Origin: JAIMBK01 sp040755975
GTDB taxonomy: Bacteria > Bacillota > Desulfotomaculia > Desulfotomaculales > Nap2-2B
DNA length: 38,529 nucleotides
Assembly: GCA_040755975.1 (NCBI GenBank)
Contig: JBFLZY010000020.1
Location: 1-38,529 of the forward strand
Direction of reading: 5' to 3'
Both the position numbers and the translations under genes were made by a program. How positions within the stretch are numbered: the stretch's first letter is position 1; every line of letters begins with the position of its first letter. The notes beneath the pieces are model-generated. The model saw only the letters and a list, made by a program, of their open reading frames with translations. It had not been told where the DNA came from and ran no database searches. Positions 1-8,280 of this stretch are shown here, piece by piece.

Positions 1-23
1 CGTTCCTGGATTGCGTTTTCCAT
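1..23 (-). CDS. Start of an unidentified gene running off the left edge
   Basis: A minus-strand ATG lies at 23..21, preceded seven bases upstream by a strong AGGAGGA ribosome-binding site (about 31-37). Only seven complete codons are visible (MENAIQE), so no family can be assigned. The gene starts inside DNA that appears to have replaced the 3' end of tctB. One reading is that it is the first gene (an istA-like transposase) of an insertion sequence whose end lies near 115, but this is inference. Confidence 0.5.
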
Positions 24-63
24 TAATTTGTCCTCCTCTTTTTGCCCCTCTCCCGGACGCTAT

Positions 64-396
64 CTATAGCTTACAGGAGACAAGGGGAAATGTCGATCCC
101 TGTTTTGGGAGGACAAATGTCCTTATTACAATAAATATAATTCCCGGTATTAATACATTGCCTATATTGACTAAGTCTTCCCTAATTATTCTTAATGATT
201 TTTTTTCAATATTTATGTTAAGCTTCGACTTTACAAACAAAATTGCAGAACTTATTACAAAACCCCAACCCACTATCATTGGAAAAAACCCGTGCCCAAG
301 GTTTTTTCCCTCGATAAAAATCGGATAATTTACTTTACCGTAGATAACGTAGAACAGACCTACCAAAAGACAAATAAAACTAACTAATTTATCCAT
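64..396 (-). pseudogene. tctB: TctB-like small permease subunit, 3' end lost
   Basis: The first ~93 residues match the small membrane subunit (TctB/DUF1468) of tripartite tricarboxylate transporters: an N-terminal hydrophobic helix (VSFICLLVGLFYVIYG), the G-P-F-I-E-G / GHGFFPMIVGWG region and a second helix, then the start of a third (VLIPGIIFIVI). After that the sequence changes abruptly into about 17 unrelated residues and stops, giving 110 aa where the family has about 150 with four helices. I place the start at ATG 396, which has AAGGAG 11 bases upstream; the longer open frame to 489 begins inside an intergenic hairpin. The large TctA permease expected next is absent. Without its last helices and TctA this transporter is probably non-functional unless other copies exist. 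Confidence 0.75.
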
Positions 397-432
397 TATT
401 AAAAAAACTCCTTTATTATAAAAGAGTTTGCC

Positions 433-478
433 CTGGGGTAGTTGATGGTACTGTTTTTGTACCATCAAACTGCCCCAG
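433..478. repeat. Long intergenic hairpin between tctC and tctB
   Basis: CTGGGG-TAGTT-GATGGTAC (433-451) pairs with GTACCATC-AAACTG-CCCCAG (459-478), with one G-U-type mismatch and one bulge, around a T-rich loop. It sits in the 94-bp gap after the tctC stop. No U-tract follows it on the minus strand, so it is more likely an mRNA-stabilising or processing element than a full terminator. Confidence 0.75.
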
Positions 479-490
479 AACGGAAACACG

Positions 491-1534
491 CTATTTTTTC
501 TTGATATAGCCTAAATCTTCAAGAGCAGATCTCCACATAGGATTTTCTTCTTTCCAAACCTCTTCGATCTGCTTTCTGTTCATGTACTCAGGTTCTGCGC
601 CAATCTTCTCTAAACTTTGTATGCACTCTTCATCAGTAAGAATTTTTTGGAATGCATCCTCTAAATATTTGAGAATTGGTTCAGGCACACCTTTTTTTGC
701 TATAAAGAGCCCCTGCTGGGCAGATGCCAAATTAATCCCGCTCTCTTTTACAGTAGGAACATCTGGAAGAGCTTCCGCTCGCTTAGATGTAAACACCGCC
801 AGCACTCTTATATCTCCTGACTTGTGATATTTAGTTAGAGCAGGCGTAGCTGCAACTCCAAAATCCACATGTCCGCCCATAACAGCTTTTAAAACTTCAG
901 AGCCTCCGTCATGAGGAATCAGTTCACATTTTGCGCCTGCCTCCTTTAGAAGGTTATAAGCCAATAAGTGTACATAGCCGCCCTTACTAACAATTGCACA
1001 AGTCATCTTCCCAGGTGATTTTTTTGCTGTGTCTAGAAGTTCTTTTAGGTTCTTATATGGGGAATCTTTGCTAACAAAAACGCTATTGCTATTAGATGTA
1101 GACTGCGCAATTGGCACTAGCTCATCAATATCGTATAATCCTGAACTCTTGCCCTGTAACATAAAGGCGCCGGTGTTTGCCCTCACTATCGTATAGCCAT
1201 CGGCAGGGGCCTCTAACAGTTCCATCATCCCTACAGAACCGCCGCCACCCGGCTTGTTTACCATAACAAGGGGTACCGGCAAATACTTTTTAGCAATGTC
1301 TACTATCACCTGTAATTCTGTAGATGCCGAACCTCCAGGAGAATATGGAACTATAACTGTTATCGGCTTTTTGGGATAATCTAGTTTTTGCTCCTCTTTT
1401 TTTGTTTCAGAATGGGAAGCGTCCTGCTTGGTATCCTGCTTTGAAGCCTGCTCGGCTTTTCCACAACCGGCGACAAATAAAATCAAAACCATACATATTA
1501 TTAATCTTAACGCTATCTTATTGAGTCGTAACAT
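491..1534 (-). CDS. tctC: TctC/Bug-family solute-binding lipoprotein
   Basis: This is the extracytoplasmic receptor of a tripartite tricarboxylate transporter. The 347-aa protein starts with a lipoprotein signal (hydrophobic stretch then lipobox VAGC, Cys about residue 24), followed by a charged Lys/Glu/Gln linker and the Bug fold opening PKKPITVIVPYSPGG. The VVNKPGGGG-type ligand loop (VMVNKPGGGGSVG) and the ADGYT motif are both present. The family binds carboxylates such as citrate, tartrate or aromatic acids; the ligand here cannot be read from sequence. Start ATG 1534 has a purine-rich AAGGGGGGG site. It is followed by a truncated tctB, so this receptor may be orphaned. A 581-bp gap with a transposase relic separates it from the amidohydrolase upstream in transcription. 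Confidence 0.9.
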   Translation of the reverse strand: MLRLNKIALRLIICMVLILFVAGCGKAEQASKQDTKQDASHSETKKEEQKLDYPKKPITVIVPYSPGGSASTELQVIVDIAKKYLPVPLVMVNKPGGGGSVGMMELLEAPADGYTIVRANTGAFMLQGKSSGLYDIDELVPIAQSTSNSNSVFVSKDSPYKNLKELLDTAKKSPGKMTCAIVSKGGYVHLLAYNLLKEAGAKCELIPHDGGSEVLKAVMGGHVDFGVAATPALTKYHKSGDIRVLAVFTSKRAEALPDVPTVKESGINLASAQQGLFIAKKGVPEPILKYLEDAFQKILTDEECIQSLEKIGAEPEYMNRKQIEEVWKEENPMWRSALEDLGYIKKK

Positions 1535-1590
1535 TAATACCCCCCCTTGGTATTTGATAGACTCTCGGAAATCCTAAACGCTTACCATCC

Positions 1591-1619
1591 ACGGGGTTTA
1601 GCGCCCCGTTATTTTTTTC
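1591..1619 (+). terminator. Rho-independent-like hairpin
   Basis: ACGGGG (1591-1596) pairs with CCCCGT (1604-1609) around a seven-base loop and is followed on the plus strand by TTATTTTTTT. It lies just before the transposase relic. No intact plus-strand gene ends here, so it may be a relic of an insertion-sequence end. Confidence 0.5.
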
Positions 1620-1683
1620 ACCCCCAAATTTTTGGAGGATGAAAAACCATGTAAGTTTATGAACGAAAAAGAAACAGAGATTA

Positions 1684-1980
1684 AATTTTGGTGTTTTTAT
1701 CGGTTAAAGAGCGCCGTTTTCATGCCGAGTACCAGGAGTTTTTGATCATGAACCTGAAAAAGGAAGATCCAATCAGCTAAAGCTTCACGAGGTAGTGATT
1801 AACAAGGCTTATTTGCTTAACTTAGATCCCCTTCGCGTTTATTTAACCGGCATGTATGCTTCTTTTCAAGGAAGACCGGCTATTGACTCCACCGATATGC
1901 TGCGTTCCCTGGTGGTGATGACCGAGTGTAAAATTACGGAATTACGGATGGTGAGGGTTAGCTTTGCTATGCTCTTTTTT
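1684..1980 (+). pseudogene. Decayed DDE transposase fragment (N-terminal part)
   Basis: The 1535-2115 stretch has no intact gene. Read with one frameshift near 1780, it encodes a remnant that continues from a segment with ERRFHAEYQEFL and KKEDPIS into one with INKAYLLNLDPLRVYL, GRPAIDSTDMLRSLVVMT. This resembles the N-terminal portion of a transposase family common in Desulfotomaculum and Moorella relatives (GRPA-D-x2-MLRSL signature). Homology breaks down around 1960 and no catalytic domain follows. The family call is from memory of the motif, not from a search. It shows that a mobile element once landed between the amidohydrolase gene and tctC. Confidence 0.5.
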
Positions 1981-2115
1981 GGGTGCCATTATTTGCCAGG
2001 TCGTCTATGTTGACTTTTTGTTTTGCGGTAGTCCCTGTTTGTTGCTTTATAGCCTTTTTAACCTATAATTACCAACTCCTGTATTTATTTTCCGAGAGGC
2101 TTCATTTGTTATAAC

Positions 2116-2952
2116 TCACTCAATTCCCAAGAGCCTTGCAGCGTTTAAATAACTTACTTTGTAGCGGGCTTCATCGGTAAGCGGCAGCTTATTATACATT
2201 TCTATGCTCCAGTCAAGGGGCCTTAAGGGAAAAGCGGTACCAAAAAGGACTTGGTCCTTACATGTAACATTTGCCGCCTGAACATAAGGCTCCGATCCCG
2301 GGGCATAGAAATAGCAATCAGGTGATATATAAACATTTTTGTGATTTTGGGCCACCGCAATTATTTGGGTAACAAATGGCCAACAACCATGTCCGGGAAC
2401 TATTTTTAACTCGGGAAAGTCCCGGGCAACCCGCTGAAAGCGAACGGGATCGGTGTAACTTATATCATCACCAGCCAGGTAAGAGCTCATCAGGGACACA
2501 ATCAGGCCCAACCTCTGACACTTCTCATAAATGGGATATATTCTTCTGTCATCCACATACATTTTCAGCTTAGACCGGCCTGGCTCCATATTTATCCCTT
2601 TCATGCCGTACTCATGAGCGCACCTGTCCACTTCATCCAAAGCATTGTGAAACTGGTTCGCAGGATCAATGCCTCCAAGTGCAATAATATTATCAGGGTA
2701 TTTCTTTTGAAGATATGCTAGATGTTCGTTTGGAATCTGGCAACTTTCAATTATTCTCCCGGTAGCCACCATTTTTTTTATCCCGAGCTCTTCAGCCTCC
2801 TTCAGAAACAGTTCCACAGAGCTCTCTTCATAGGAGCGAGGTATTCTGGGAGCCTCCATATAACGAGAATGAGAACTTGATACCTTCTTCCTTGTAAAGT
2901 AAGTCTGATACTCCTTCGTCGGGGGTCGGCATCGAAAATCAATAAGGTACAA
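2116..2952 (-). CDS. Amidohydrolase-2 (PF04909-like) family protein, atypical metal site
   Basis: The 278-aa protein has the TIM-barrel layout of the ACMSD/amidohydrolase-2 family: N-terminal strand YLIDFRCRPP, mid-barrel EPGRSKLKMYVDD and ISYTDPVRF, then PGHGCWPFV (His ~188) and the C-terminal DQVLFGTAFPLRPLDW. Family members normally carry H-x-H in the first strand and an Asp after the FG(S/T) of the last motif. Here those positions are Arg-Cys-Arg and Ala (~240), so only the central His remains. Catalysis by the usual mechanism is doubtful. I choose TTG 2952 as start because AAAGGAG lies eight bases before it; the ATG at 2961 abuts that site. It ends 163 nt before a transposase relic and starts 25 nt after the M29-like gene stop. 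Confidence 0.75.
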   Translation of the reverse strand: MYLIDFRCRPPTKEYQTYFTRKKVSSSHSRYMEAPRIPRSYEESSVELFLKEAEELGIKKMVATGRIIESCQIPNEHLAYLQKKYPDNIIALGGIDPANQFHNALDEVDRCAHEYGMKGINMEPGRSKLKMYVDDRRIYPIYEKCQRLGLIVSLMSSYLAGDDISYTDPVRFQRVARDFPELKIVPGHGCWPFVTQIIAVAQNHKNVYISPDCYFYAPGSEPYVQAANVTCKDQVLFGTAFPLRPLDWSIEMYNKLPLTDEARYKVSYLNAARLLGIE

Positions 2953-2977
2953 AGTAACCATCTCCTTTGTTTTTTAT

Positions 2978-3928
2978 TCAATAAATCAACTTTCCATTAT
3001 CGAGTAAGATCTTACCGTCAACCCAAACTGTCGGTGAATTTATTACGCCGTCAATGTGTATTGCACTTTTTAATTGTCCACCTAAGGTTAGGTTATCACC
3101 AAATGCAACATGGATTGTACCTAGCCTTTTCTTGCTTTCTGAAACGTTACCAGATAAACGGGCCTTTGCGTTGGTACCCACAGCAAATTCACCTAAACAA
3201 CATGAATTAACATCCCCTTTCTCTAAAAAAGATTTAATCTGATTTGCTTCCACCCCTCCTTCAATTGATGTGATTCTGCCTTCAGACAGATTAAAAACCA
3301 CCGGTCCCCTTAGAGCCCCGACAGGCTCCATAGGGCCATCTACAATGATCCTTCCTTCGGCAGTCCCCTCAATCGGTGCTATCGCCGCTTCTCCATCGGG
3401 AAAACATGCTATACTTCCGGGCTTGAAGATCCCGTTTAGCTCTATGCATCTCCTTTTGTGTATACTAAAAGTGATGTTGGTCCCCCGATCCGATTCAATC
3501 TTTACCTTGCTGGCGCTTGTCAATATACCCGCAACCTCTTTAGTCACCCTGGCAACCTCATTATAGTCTGCAGTCGCAGCTCCATTTGTCAAAGTATCTT
3601 CAGTGATTTCAGACATACCAATGAACTTAATGCCTCTTTTTAGGACATCCCTCATGAAGTCGGTATGTACCATTCTAAATGCGGCATTAATAACCATTTG
3701 TGATTCTAAAATAGCAGCTTTTGTCGCCTCTGAAAGCCCTTTAACCAGAAAAATTCCTTCCTGTAAAAATATTAAGGTGGGCTTTAGTCCCATTTGAAAG
3801 GCTGCATCAGAAAGGGACCTCGCTATTACCGTCCTTTCCCATTTGGCTAATATTACTACTTCCTCAACATCTTCTTTGTTCAGCTCAATTGGGACTTTAG
3901 CAAATTTGATCAAACTACTCAATGACAT
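2978..3928 (-). CDS. M29 aminopeptidase / NicX-like metalloprotein
   Basis: The 316-aa protein belongs to the superfamily that includes aminopeptidase T/AmpS (M29) and 2,5-dihydroxypyridine dioxygenase NicX. Visible motifs in order are GTNITFSI, FPDGEAAIAPIEGTAEG (candidate metal Glu), EFAVGTNAKAR (second Glu), GTIHVAFGDN (His) and the SAIHIDGVI His/Asp pair, then PTVWVDGKIL. All six expected metal-site positions appear occupied, so it is probably an active metalloenzyme. Length is shorter than M29 peptidases (~370-410 aa), closer to NicX-type proteins. In a catabolic operon a non-peptidase hydrolytic or ring-cleavage role is possible; the substrate is unknown. ATG 3928 is preceded by AAAGGGG at a long 13-base spacing. 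Confidence 0.7.
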   Translation of the reverse strand: MSLSSLIKFAKVPIELNKEDVEEVVILAKWERTVIARSLSDAAFQMGLKPTLIFLQEGIFLVKGLSEATKAAILESQMVINAAFRMVHTDFMRDVLKRGIKFIGMSEITEDTLTNGAATADYNEVARVTKEVAGILTSASKVKIESDRGTNITFSIHKRRCIELNGIFKPGSIACFPDGEAAIAPIEGTAEGRIIVDGPMEPVGALRGPVVFNLSEGRITSIEGGVEANQIKSFLEKGDVNSCCLGEFAVGTNAKARLSGNVSESKKRLGTIHVAFGDNLTLGGQLKSAIHIDGVINSPTVWVDGKILLDNGKLIY

Positions 3929-4012
3929 TTTTTATTTAATACCCCTTTTTCTAAGTTAAACCGGATTCTATTGTATAAAGAAGATATTTTTTGGCTAAAA
4001 GTTTATCGACTT

Positions 4013-4663
4013 TTATTCTATAAATGTCACAAACTCACCTACTTTCTTCCTTTCTTTAAAAGTGCCTTCTTCCGCTGGGTAACCAACAGGTATTACTGCA
4101 ATTAAGTTCATATCTTTTACCCCAAGTAATTCCTCTATTTCTCTTTTAGCCAGTAATGGACCCGCCATCCAACATGCCCCAAGACCATAACTATGAACAA
4201 CCAGCAGAAAATTCATAATAGCGGCGGCAACTGCTTGAACGCTTGATTTTGCACTCTCTCTGTTGCTTATCATCTCTTGTGCATAAGGATCTATTTTGGC
4301 GCGCTTTCTTAATACTTTATCAGCAGCACTTTGATACTCTTTTGCAAAAGCAACTATGCAGATGGGTGCATCCTTAAAAAATGAGATATTTTTTTGGTGC
4401 CTTCTAAGGGTTTCTATATCATCTCCGACTTCAGGCCAACTGACCATAATATCTACTTTTTCTTGGACCAACCGTGCCATCTTGCTCTTCAATTCTTGGT
4501 TTTTAACCACCACAAAGTGCCATGGCTGGAAGTTACCGCCGTTCGGCGCATAAGATGCCAGTTGTAATGCTTTTGTTATTAGTTCACTGGGTACTTCGCG
4601 ATCCTGGTATTTCCTAATTGATCGCCTATTTTTTATGGCTTCCGTTAAAAATTGGCTAGACAT
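4013..4663 (-). CDS. Nitroreductase-family FMN oxidoreductase
   Basis: The 216-aa protein shows the nitroreductase fold: N-terminal FMN-phosphate motif NRRSIRKYQDREVP, SYAPNGGNFQPWHFVVV, a central AKSSVQAVAAAIMNFLLVVHSYGLGACWMAGP segment and C-terminal VIPVGYPAEEG. Such flavoproteins reduce nitro, quinone or enone groups using NAD(P)H. The insert with KVLRKRAKIDPYAQEM is not diagnostic. ATG 4663 has GGAGG nine bases upstream. It lies between the ComA-like gene (100-nt gap) and the M29-like gene (84-nt gap), which suggests a reductive step in the same pathway, but that is context only. Confidence 0.9.
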   Translation of the reverse strand: MSSQFLTEAIKNRRSIRKYQDREVPSELITKALQLASYAPNGGNFQPWHFVVVKNQELKSKMARLVQEKVDIMVSWPEVGDDIETLRRHQKNISFFKDAPICIVAFAKEYQSAADKVLRKRAKIDPYAQEMISNRESAKSSVQAVAAAIMNFLLVVHSYGLGACWMAGPLLAKREIEELLGVKDMNLIAVIPVGYPAEEGTFKERKKVGEFVTFIE

Positions 4664-4763
4664 CTTAATCTTCCTCCATTAATTTGTAATTTACCTTATT
4701 TTTATTTTAAGAATTTGAATTACCATTACTTAATGATACAAACGAATTGGATTTCATAACTAT

Positions 4764-5555
4764 TTAAAAGTTTTGTTCGAAATACTTGTACTTTGATAGA
4801 CGGCTGAGCCCGGCCCTAATTCCTTCAAGGGGTATCACTTCTTTCATCTTTATATTACCCAGATTGACCTCCGGCCCCAAATTATTGATAATCCACTGGG
4901 CCATATCCGGCCATCCGCCGGGGCCGACCTCAAATAAAATCGTTTCAAGTCCAAACGTATTTACTAAATTCACCAGTACTTCCGGGTTGGTTTCTTTGAG
5001 CAACATAATATCACTGTGCTCAATAGTAACCAACTTTGCTCCATTATGTATGTCATTACTGATAGAAGTAGCTGTTTCTTCGAATTCCATTGGCTTTTCG
5101 GGGAATTTCCTTCCCAGTTCTGTAATTACCTCCAATCCAAGGTCCTTAGCTATTTTAATGGCATCAGCTCTTTGCTGGCGGGTGGCCATCTGTACCACAT
5201 CTTCAGCAATTTCAACTGCCGAAAAGCCGATTTTTTTTACTAGCTTTAGGAATTCCGGGATGTTACCGTGTTTAATAGCCATTTGAAAAGGTATACCACC
5301 CAAAAATGTACCGATGTTGTACCGGTGGTAAAGTTCGATCTTCTTCTTAAACCAATCATCAGTTAGATAATAGACGGTTCCTACATGATAGGTAAACTTA
5401 ATGTAATCGATTAGCTCAGCCGTCGTTTCGAGGTACATTTCAGAAATCTTAACAGGGCAACCATAGTCCGATACCACGACTATTCCCGTCTTCCTGGGTT
5501 TCCCCGGCCTTGTGGGCGGTTTTAGAATCTGACTAAATGAGTTTTCATCACGCAT
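4764..5555 (-). CDS. Divergent ComA-like (phosphosulfolactate synthase superfamily) protein
   Basis: At 263 aa this has the length and overall order of motifs of ComA, the TIM-barrel enzyme that adds sulfite to phosphoenolpyruvate. Several positions that are constant in canonical ComA differ. The D-K-G-L motif is D30-Y-G-C, P-G-G-T-L-F-E is L-G-G-I-P-F-Q, E-I-S-D-G is E-I-A-E-D, and T-E-V-G-K-K is T-E-L-G-R-K. The Lys-to-Tyr change in the first motif makes the canonical reaction doubtful. The C-terminal NLGNIKMKEVIPLEGIRAGL matches the family well. No sulfolactate phosphatase or dehydrogenase lies nearby. It is probably a paralogue with another C-C or C-S bond-forming activity. ATG 5555 follows GGGGGG at six bases. 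Confidence 0.7.
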   Translation of the reverse strand: MRDENSFSQILKPPTRPGKPRKTGIVVVSDYGCPVKISEMYLETTAELIDYIKFTYHVGTVYYLTDDWFKKKIELYHRYNIGTFLGGIPFQMAIKHGNIPEFLKLVKKIGFSAVEIAEDVVQMATRQQRADAIKIAKDLGLEVITELGRKFPEKPMEFEETATSISNDIHNGAKLVTIEHSDIMLLKETNPEVLVNLVNTFGLETILFEVGPGGWPDMAQWIINNLGPEVNLGNIKMKEVIPLEGIRAGLSRLSKYKYFEQNF

Positions 5556-5608
5556 TTACGTCCCCCCTCAAGAATGTTCAAATGACTTTTAATACTAATG
5601 ACTTAAGA

Positions 5609-6799
5609 TTAAATAAGATCTTTTACTATCGATAGAAATTCTTGTTCAGTAACAGTGCCTGACTTTTTAACACCCAGTTTTTTTACCTCTTGAAGAATTT
5701 TTTCCACTTTTTCCTCTTCCTCAAGTAATATAGAGTATTTTTCCAACATATATCTTATGGATGCCTTTCCACTTTTTTTACCCAATAAAATTTCTCTTTC
5801 AGCACCAACCAGTTCAGGTGCATATCCTTCCGCCGCAGGGGGGTAATTGACAATCTGGGCAATTACCACACCACTTTCCCGCTTAAATACATTATCCCCT
5901 GTAACCGGCTTCAAAGGCGATAGAGGGACCTTTGAAATTTCCGCCACCCTTTTACTAATTATTCTCAGCTTGGAAAAATCAAGAGAAATCTTAAAACCAT
6001 ATAATAGAGAACCGGCAATAGCTAACTCAGCAATATCTGTATTTCCGCTTTTTTCCCCAATCCCGTTAACCGTAACATGAATATATTCCGCCCCTGCTCT
6101 GGCTGCAGCAAGGCTGCACGCAGTAGCCATACCGAAATCATTATGGCAGTGCACCATAACTGGTACCTTAACCCATTCCTTTACTTGCTTGGTAAGGTAC
6201 ATCATTGTCTCAGGCGTAGCTACCCCCAGTGTGTCAACAAGGACAACCTCCTCTGCTCCACCTTCATTTACCGCACTCTGGTAGGCTTCTTTTAAATCTT
6301 CCAATGGGGTCCTGGTTGCATCTACTGCAAAAAACGCCACACGCAAACCAAGGCTTTTTGCGTACTTAAGATGTTCAACGAGGCTCTTAAATACTTTTTC
6401 CCTTGTAAAACTATAGGCTTTCATCTTATAAGGGCTGGTAGGAATTTCACATATAACAGACTTCACCCCCGCATCCCTCGCCGCATCGATGTCAGCCTTT
6501 ACACAACGGCAAAAACCCCATATTTCTGAGTTCTTAACTTCATTAACGATCATCTGAATGGCCTTAAAATCCTCTTCTGAACTTACAGGCATACCTGCCT
6601 CTATCCTCTCGACGCCGACCTCCTCCAAAAGACGTGCAATTTCAAGCTTTTGCTTACTATTAAAAGACACTCCTACAGTCTGTTCTCCATCCCGCAAGGT
6701 GGTATCATACAAGCAAAGCTTTCTATCAATTTCGGGCACACCTATCACAGAAGGCAGCCTGTTGTATTCGCTTGTCCAGGCCATATTTTCCACTTGCAC
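5609..6799 (-). CDS. Homocitrate/isopropylmalate/citramalate synthase-like DRE-TIM metallolyase
   Basis: The 396-aa protein has the DRE-TIM signature LYDTTLRDGEQTVGVSF, the substrate-loop residues ERIEAGMP, the metal-binding VHCHNDFGMATA (H-x-H) and the GIGEKSGNTDIAEL motif, then the C-terminal GKKSGKASIRYML region. Enzymes of this family condense acetyl-CoA with a 2-oxoacid. The features resemble NifV/AksA-type homocitrate synthases more than LeuA, since the long regulatory C-terminal domain is absent. In this operon it might work with MmgE/PrpD and the citryl-CoA-lyase-like protein on a branched tricarboxylate. I place the start at GTG 6799, which has AAGGGAG eight bases upstream; a longer frame to 6895 would overlap the prpD gene and begin with unrelated residues. 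Confidence 0.8.
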   Translation of the reverse strand: MQVENMAWTSEYNRLPSVIGVPEIDRKLCLYDTTLRDGEQTVGVSFNSKQKLEIARLLEEVGVERIEAGMPVSSEEDFKAIQMIVNEVKNSEIWGFCRCVKADIDAARDAGVKSVICEIPTSPYKMKAYSFTREKVFKSLVEHLKYAKSLGLRVAFFAVDATRTPLEDLKEAYQSAVNEGGAEEVVLVDTLGVATPETMMYLTKQVKEWVKVPVMVHCHNDFGMATACSLAAARAGAEYIHVTVNGIGEKSGNTDIAELAIAGSLLYGFKISLDFSKLRIISKRVAEISKVPLSPLKPVTGDNVFKRESGVVIAQIVNYPPAAEGYAPELVGAEREILLGKKSGKASIRYMLEKYSILLEEEEKVEKILQEVKKLGVKKSGTVTEQEFLSIVKDLI

Positions 6800-6854
6800 T
6801 AAATACACTCCCTTGAATGAAATGTCCGGAAAGAATTTAAGTTTTAAAAAAATC

Positions 6855-8234
6855 TTAGGCCATGTGAAAGTAACGTAGTAACTCACTAATATCATTTACA
6901 TCCGGTAGATTCATTAGTAGTTCAGCAGTTTTGTGCCTTTTTTCTGCGGATAAGAATTGTTCAGTACATTGGTAGTATTTTTCTATGATTTCACCATCTG
7001 TCAGAGGATTTTCCGGAGAGCCCTTGGGACTTTTTACGTACTCCGAAAACACCCGCCCGTCCCAGCATCTTACAGTGACTTCAGTGAACCTCTGATCCTT
7101 TCCACCAGGGCCTATAAAGTTAACCTCCGGGTCCTCGATCTTGATTATTCGTTTCATCAGCAACTGTATCTCCCTGCGCTGAACCATATCATCCGTGAAT
7201 GTCTTTAAAGATATTTTTTTGTCAATTATGCCCGCAGCAACCACGTATTGCATACTGAACTTGCCTTCCAGGCCGGTTCTTGGCATATCGTGAATCAAAG
7301 GCTGGAAAGATCCTTTAGGCCCCCTACAGGTAATCTCTTTTATTTCATCTGGCACCAAGCCCGGGTTATTAACTGCTATAAGCAAAACTGCATCAGCCGC
7401 ACGGTGTGTAGCATAACAGCAAGGGTAGCGCTTCAAGTACAGTCCCGGAGATACAACCTCAAATGGATTACCGAAAGAAACACCTGTGTCGTCTATTGAC
7501 CCCTCCGAGACGCCACTAAATATGCAGTGATAGCCTATAGCACCTGACAAAACATCGGTAGATGCGGTAAATCCGCTTCCTGCCAGGTATGCAGCCATAA
7601 TTCCATTCTGTGACGCAAGACCGCAATGAAGAGGTTTAGTCATGGTGCCAAAATTTTTTCTCAAGCCTCCAGCCCCAGAGGCCGCTATACCTAGCGCATT
7701 TACAATCTGGGATTTTGTAAGCCTTTTTATTTTTGCAGCAGCTGCTGCCGCTCCCAATGCCCCCAATGTACTGGTGGTATGCCACCCCCGTTCGTATTGG
7801 CTTGATGCAGTCAGTACACCTACCTTGGCAGCAAGCTCTACACCAGACACATAAGCTAAAATTACCTCCCGGCCACTGGCGTGCTGTTCCTCCCCCAATG
7901 CCAATATAACAGGTACTACTACAGCGCTTGGGTGGGAATGTATGGTAGGGCACACATCGTCAAAATCAAGTGCGTGAGCCGCAGTTGCATTAATTAAAGC
8001 GGCAGAGGCCGGTCCAAATTTATATTTTGTACCGAAAACTGTTGCTGGACCCTGAGACCTTTCCGCCAGCAGAAAAGCAAGCAGCTTTAAAGATAAAGGC
8101 TCCCTGATGCCGGCAATGGCTACTGACAATGTATCCATTATCGCTCTTACTGCAGCCTTTACAGCTTCACTCGGGAGGTCCTCATATTTAAGTTTTTCTA
8201 AAAATGATGAGCAACTTTCTATCAGAGACACCAT
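6855..8234 (-). CDS. MmgE/PrpD family dehydratase/isomerase
   Basis: The 459-aa protein matches the MmgE/PrpD family, which includes 2-methylcitrate dehydratase, cis-aconitate decarboxylase and iminodisuccinate epimerase. Motifs seen: ALDFDDVCPTIHSHPSAVVVPVILALGE, GWHTTSTLGALGAAAAAAKI, GLRKNFGTMTKPLHCGLASQNG and the Cys-rich KRYPCCYATHRAADA of the helical domain. The lid-domain catalytic region is present and the length is normal. Together with the ligase and lyase upstream, hydration or dehydration of a tri- or dicarboxylate is the likeliest role. ATG 8234 has GAGG at six bases. It begins 46 nt after the lyase gene and ends 55 nt before the DRE-TIM gene, so cotranscription is likely. Confidence 0.88.
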   Translation of the reverse strand: MVSLIESCSSFLEKLKYEDLPSEAVKAAVRAIMDTLSVAIAGIREPLSLKLLAFLLAERSQGPATVFGTKYKFGPASAALINATAAHALDFDDVCPTIHSHPSAVVVPVILALGEEQHASGREVILAYVSGVELAAKVGVLTASSQYERGWHTTSTLGALGAAAAAAKIKRLTKSQIVNALGIAASGAGGLRKNFGTMTKPLHCGLASQNGIMAAYLAGSGFTASTDVLSGAIGYHCIFSGVSEGSIDDTGVSFGNPFEVVSPGLYLKRYPCCYATHRAADAVLLIAVNNPGLVPDEIKEITCRGPKGSFQPLIHDMPRTGLEGKFSMQYVVAAGIIDKKISLKTFTDDMVQRREIQLLMKRIIKIEDPEVNFIGPGGKDQRFTEVTVRCWDGRVFSEYVKSPKGSPENPLTDGEIIEKYYQCTEQFLSAEKRHKTAELLMNLPDVNDISELLRYFHMA

Positions 8235-8280
8235 TAAACCTCATTTCTACTAATGCCTGCCCAAGTGACACGATGGGAAA

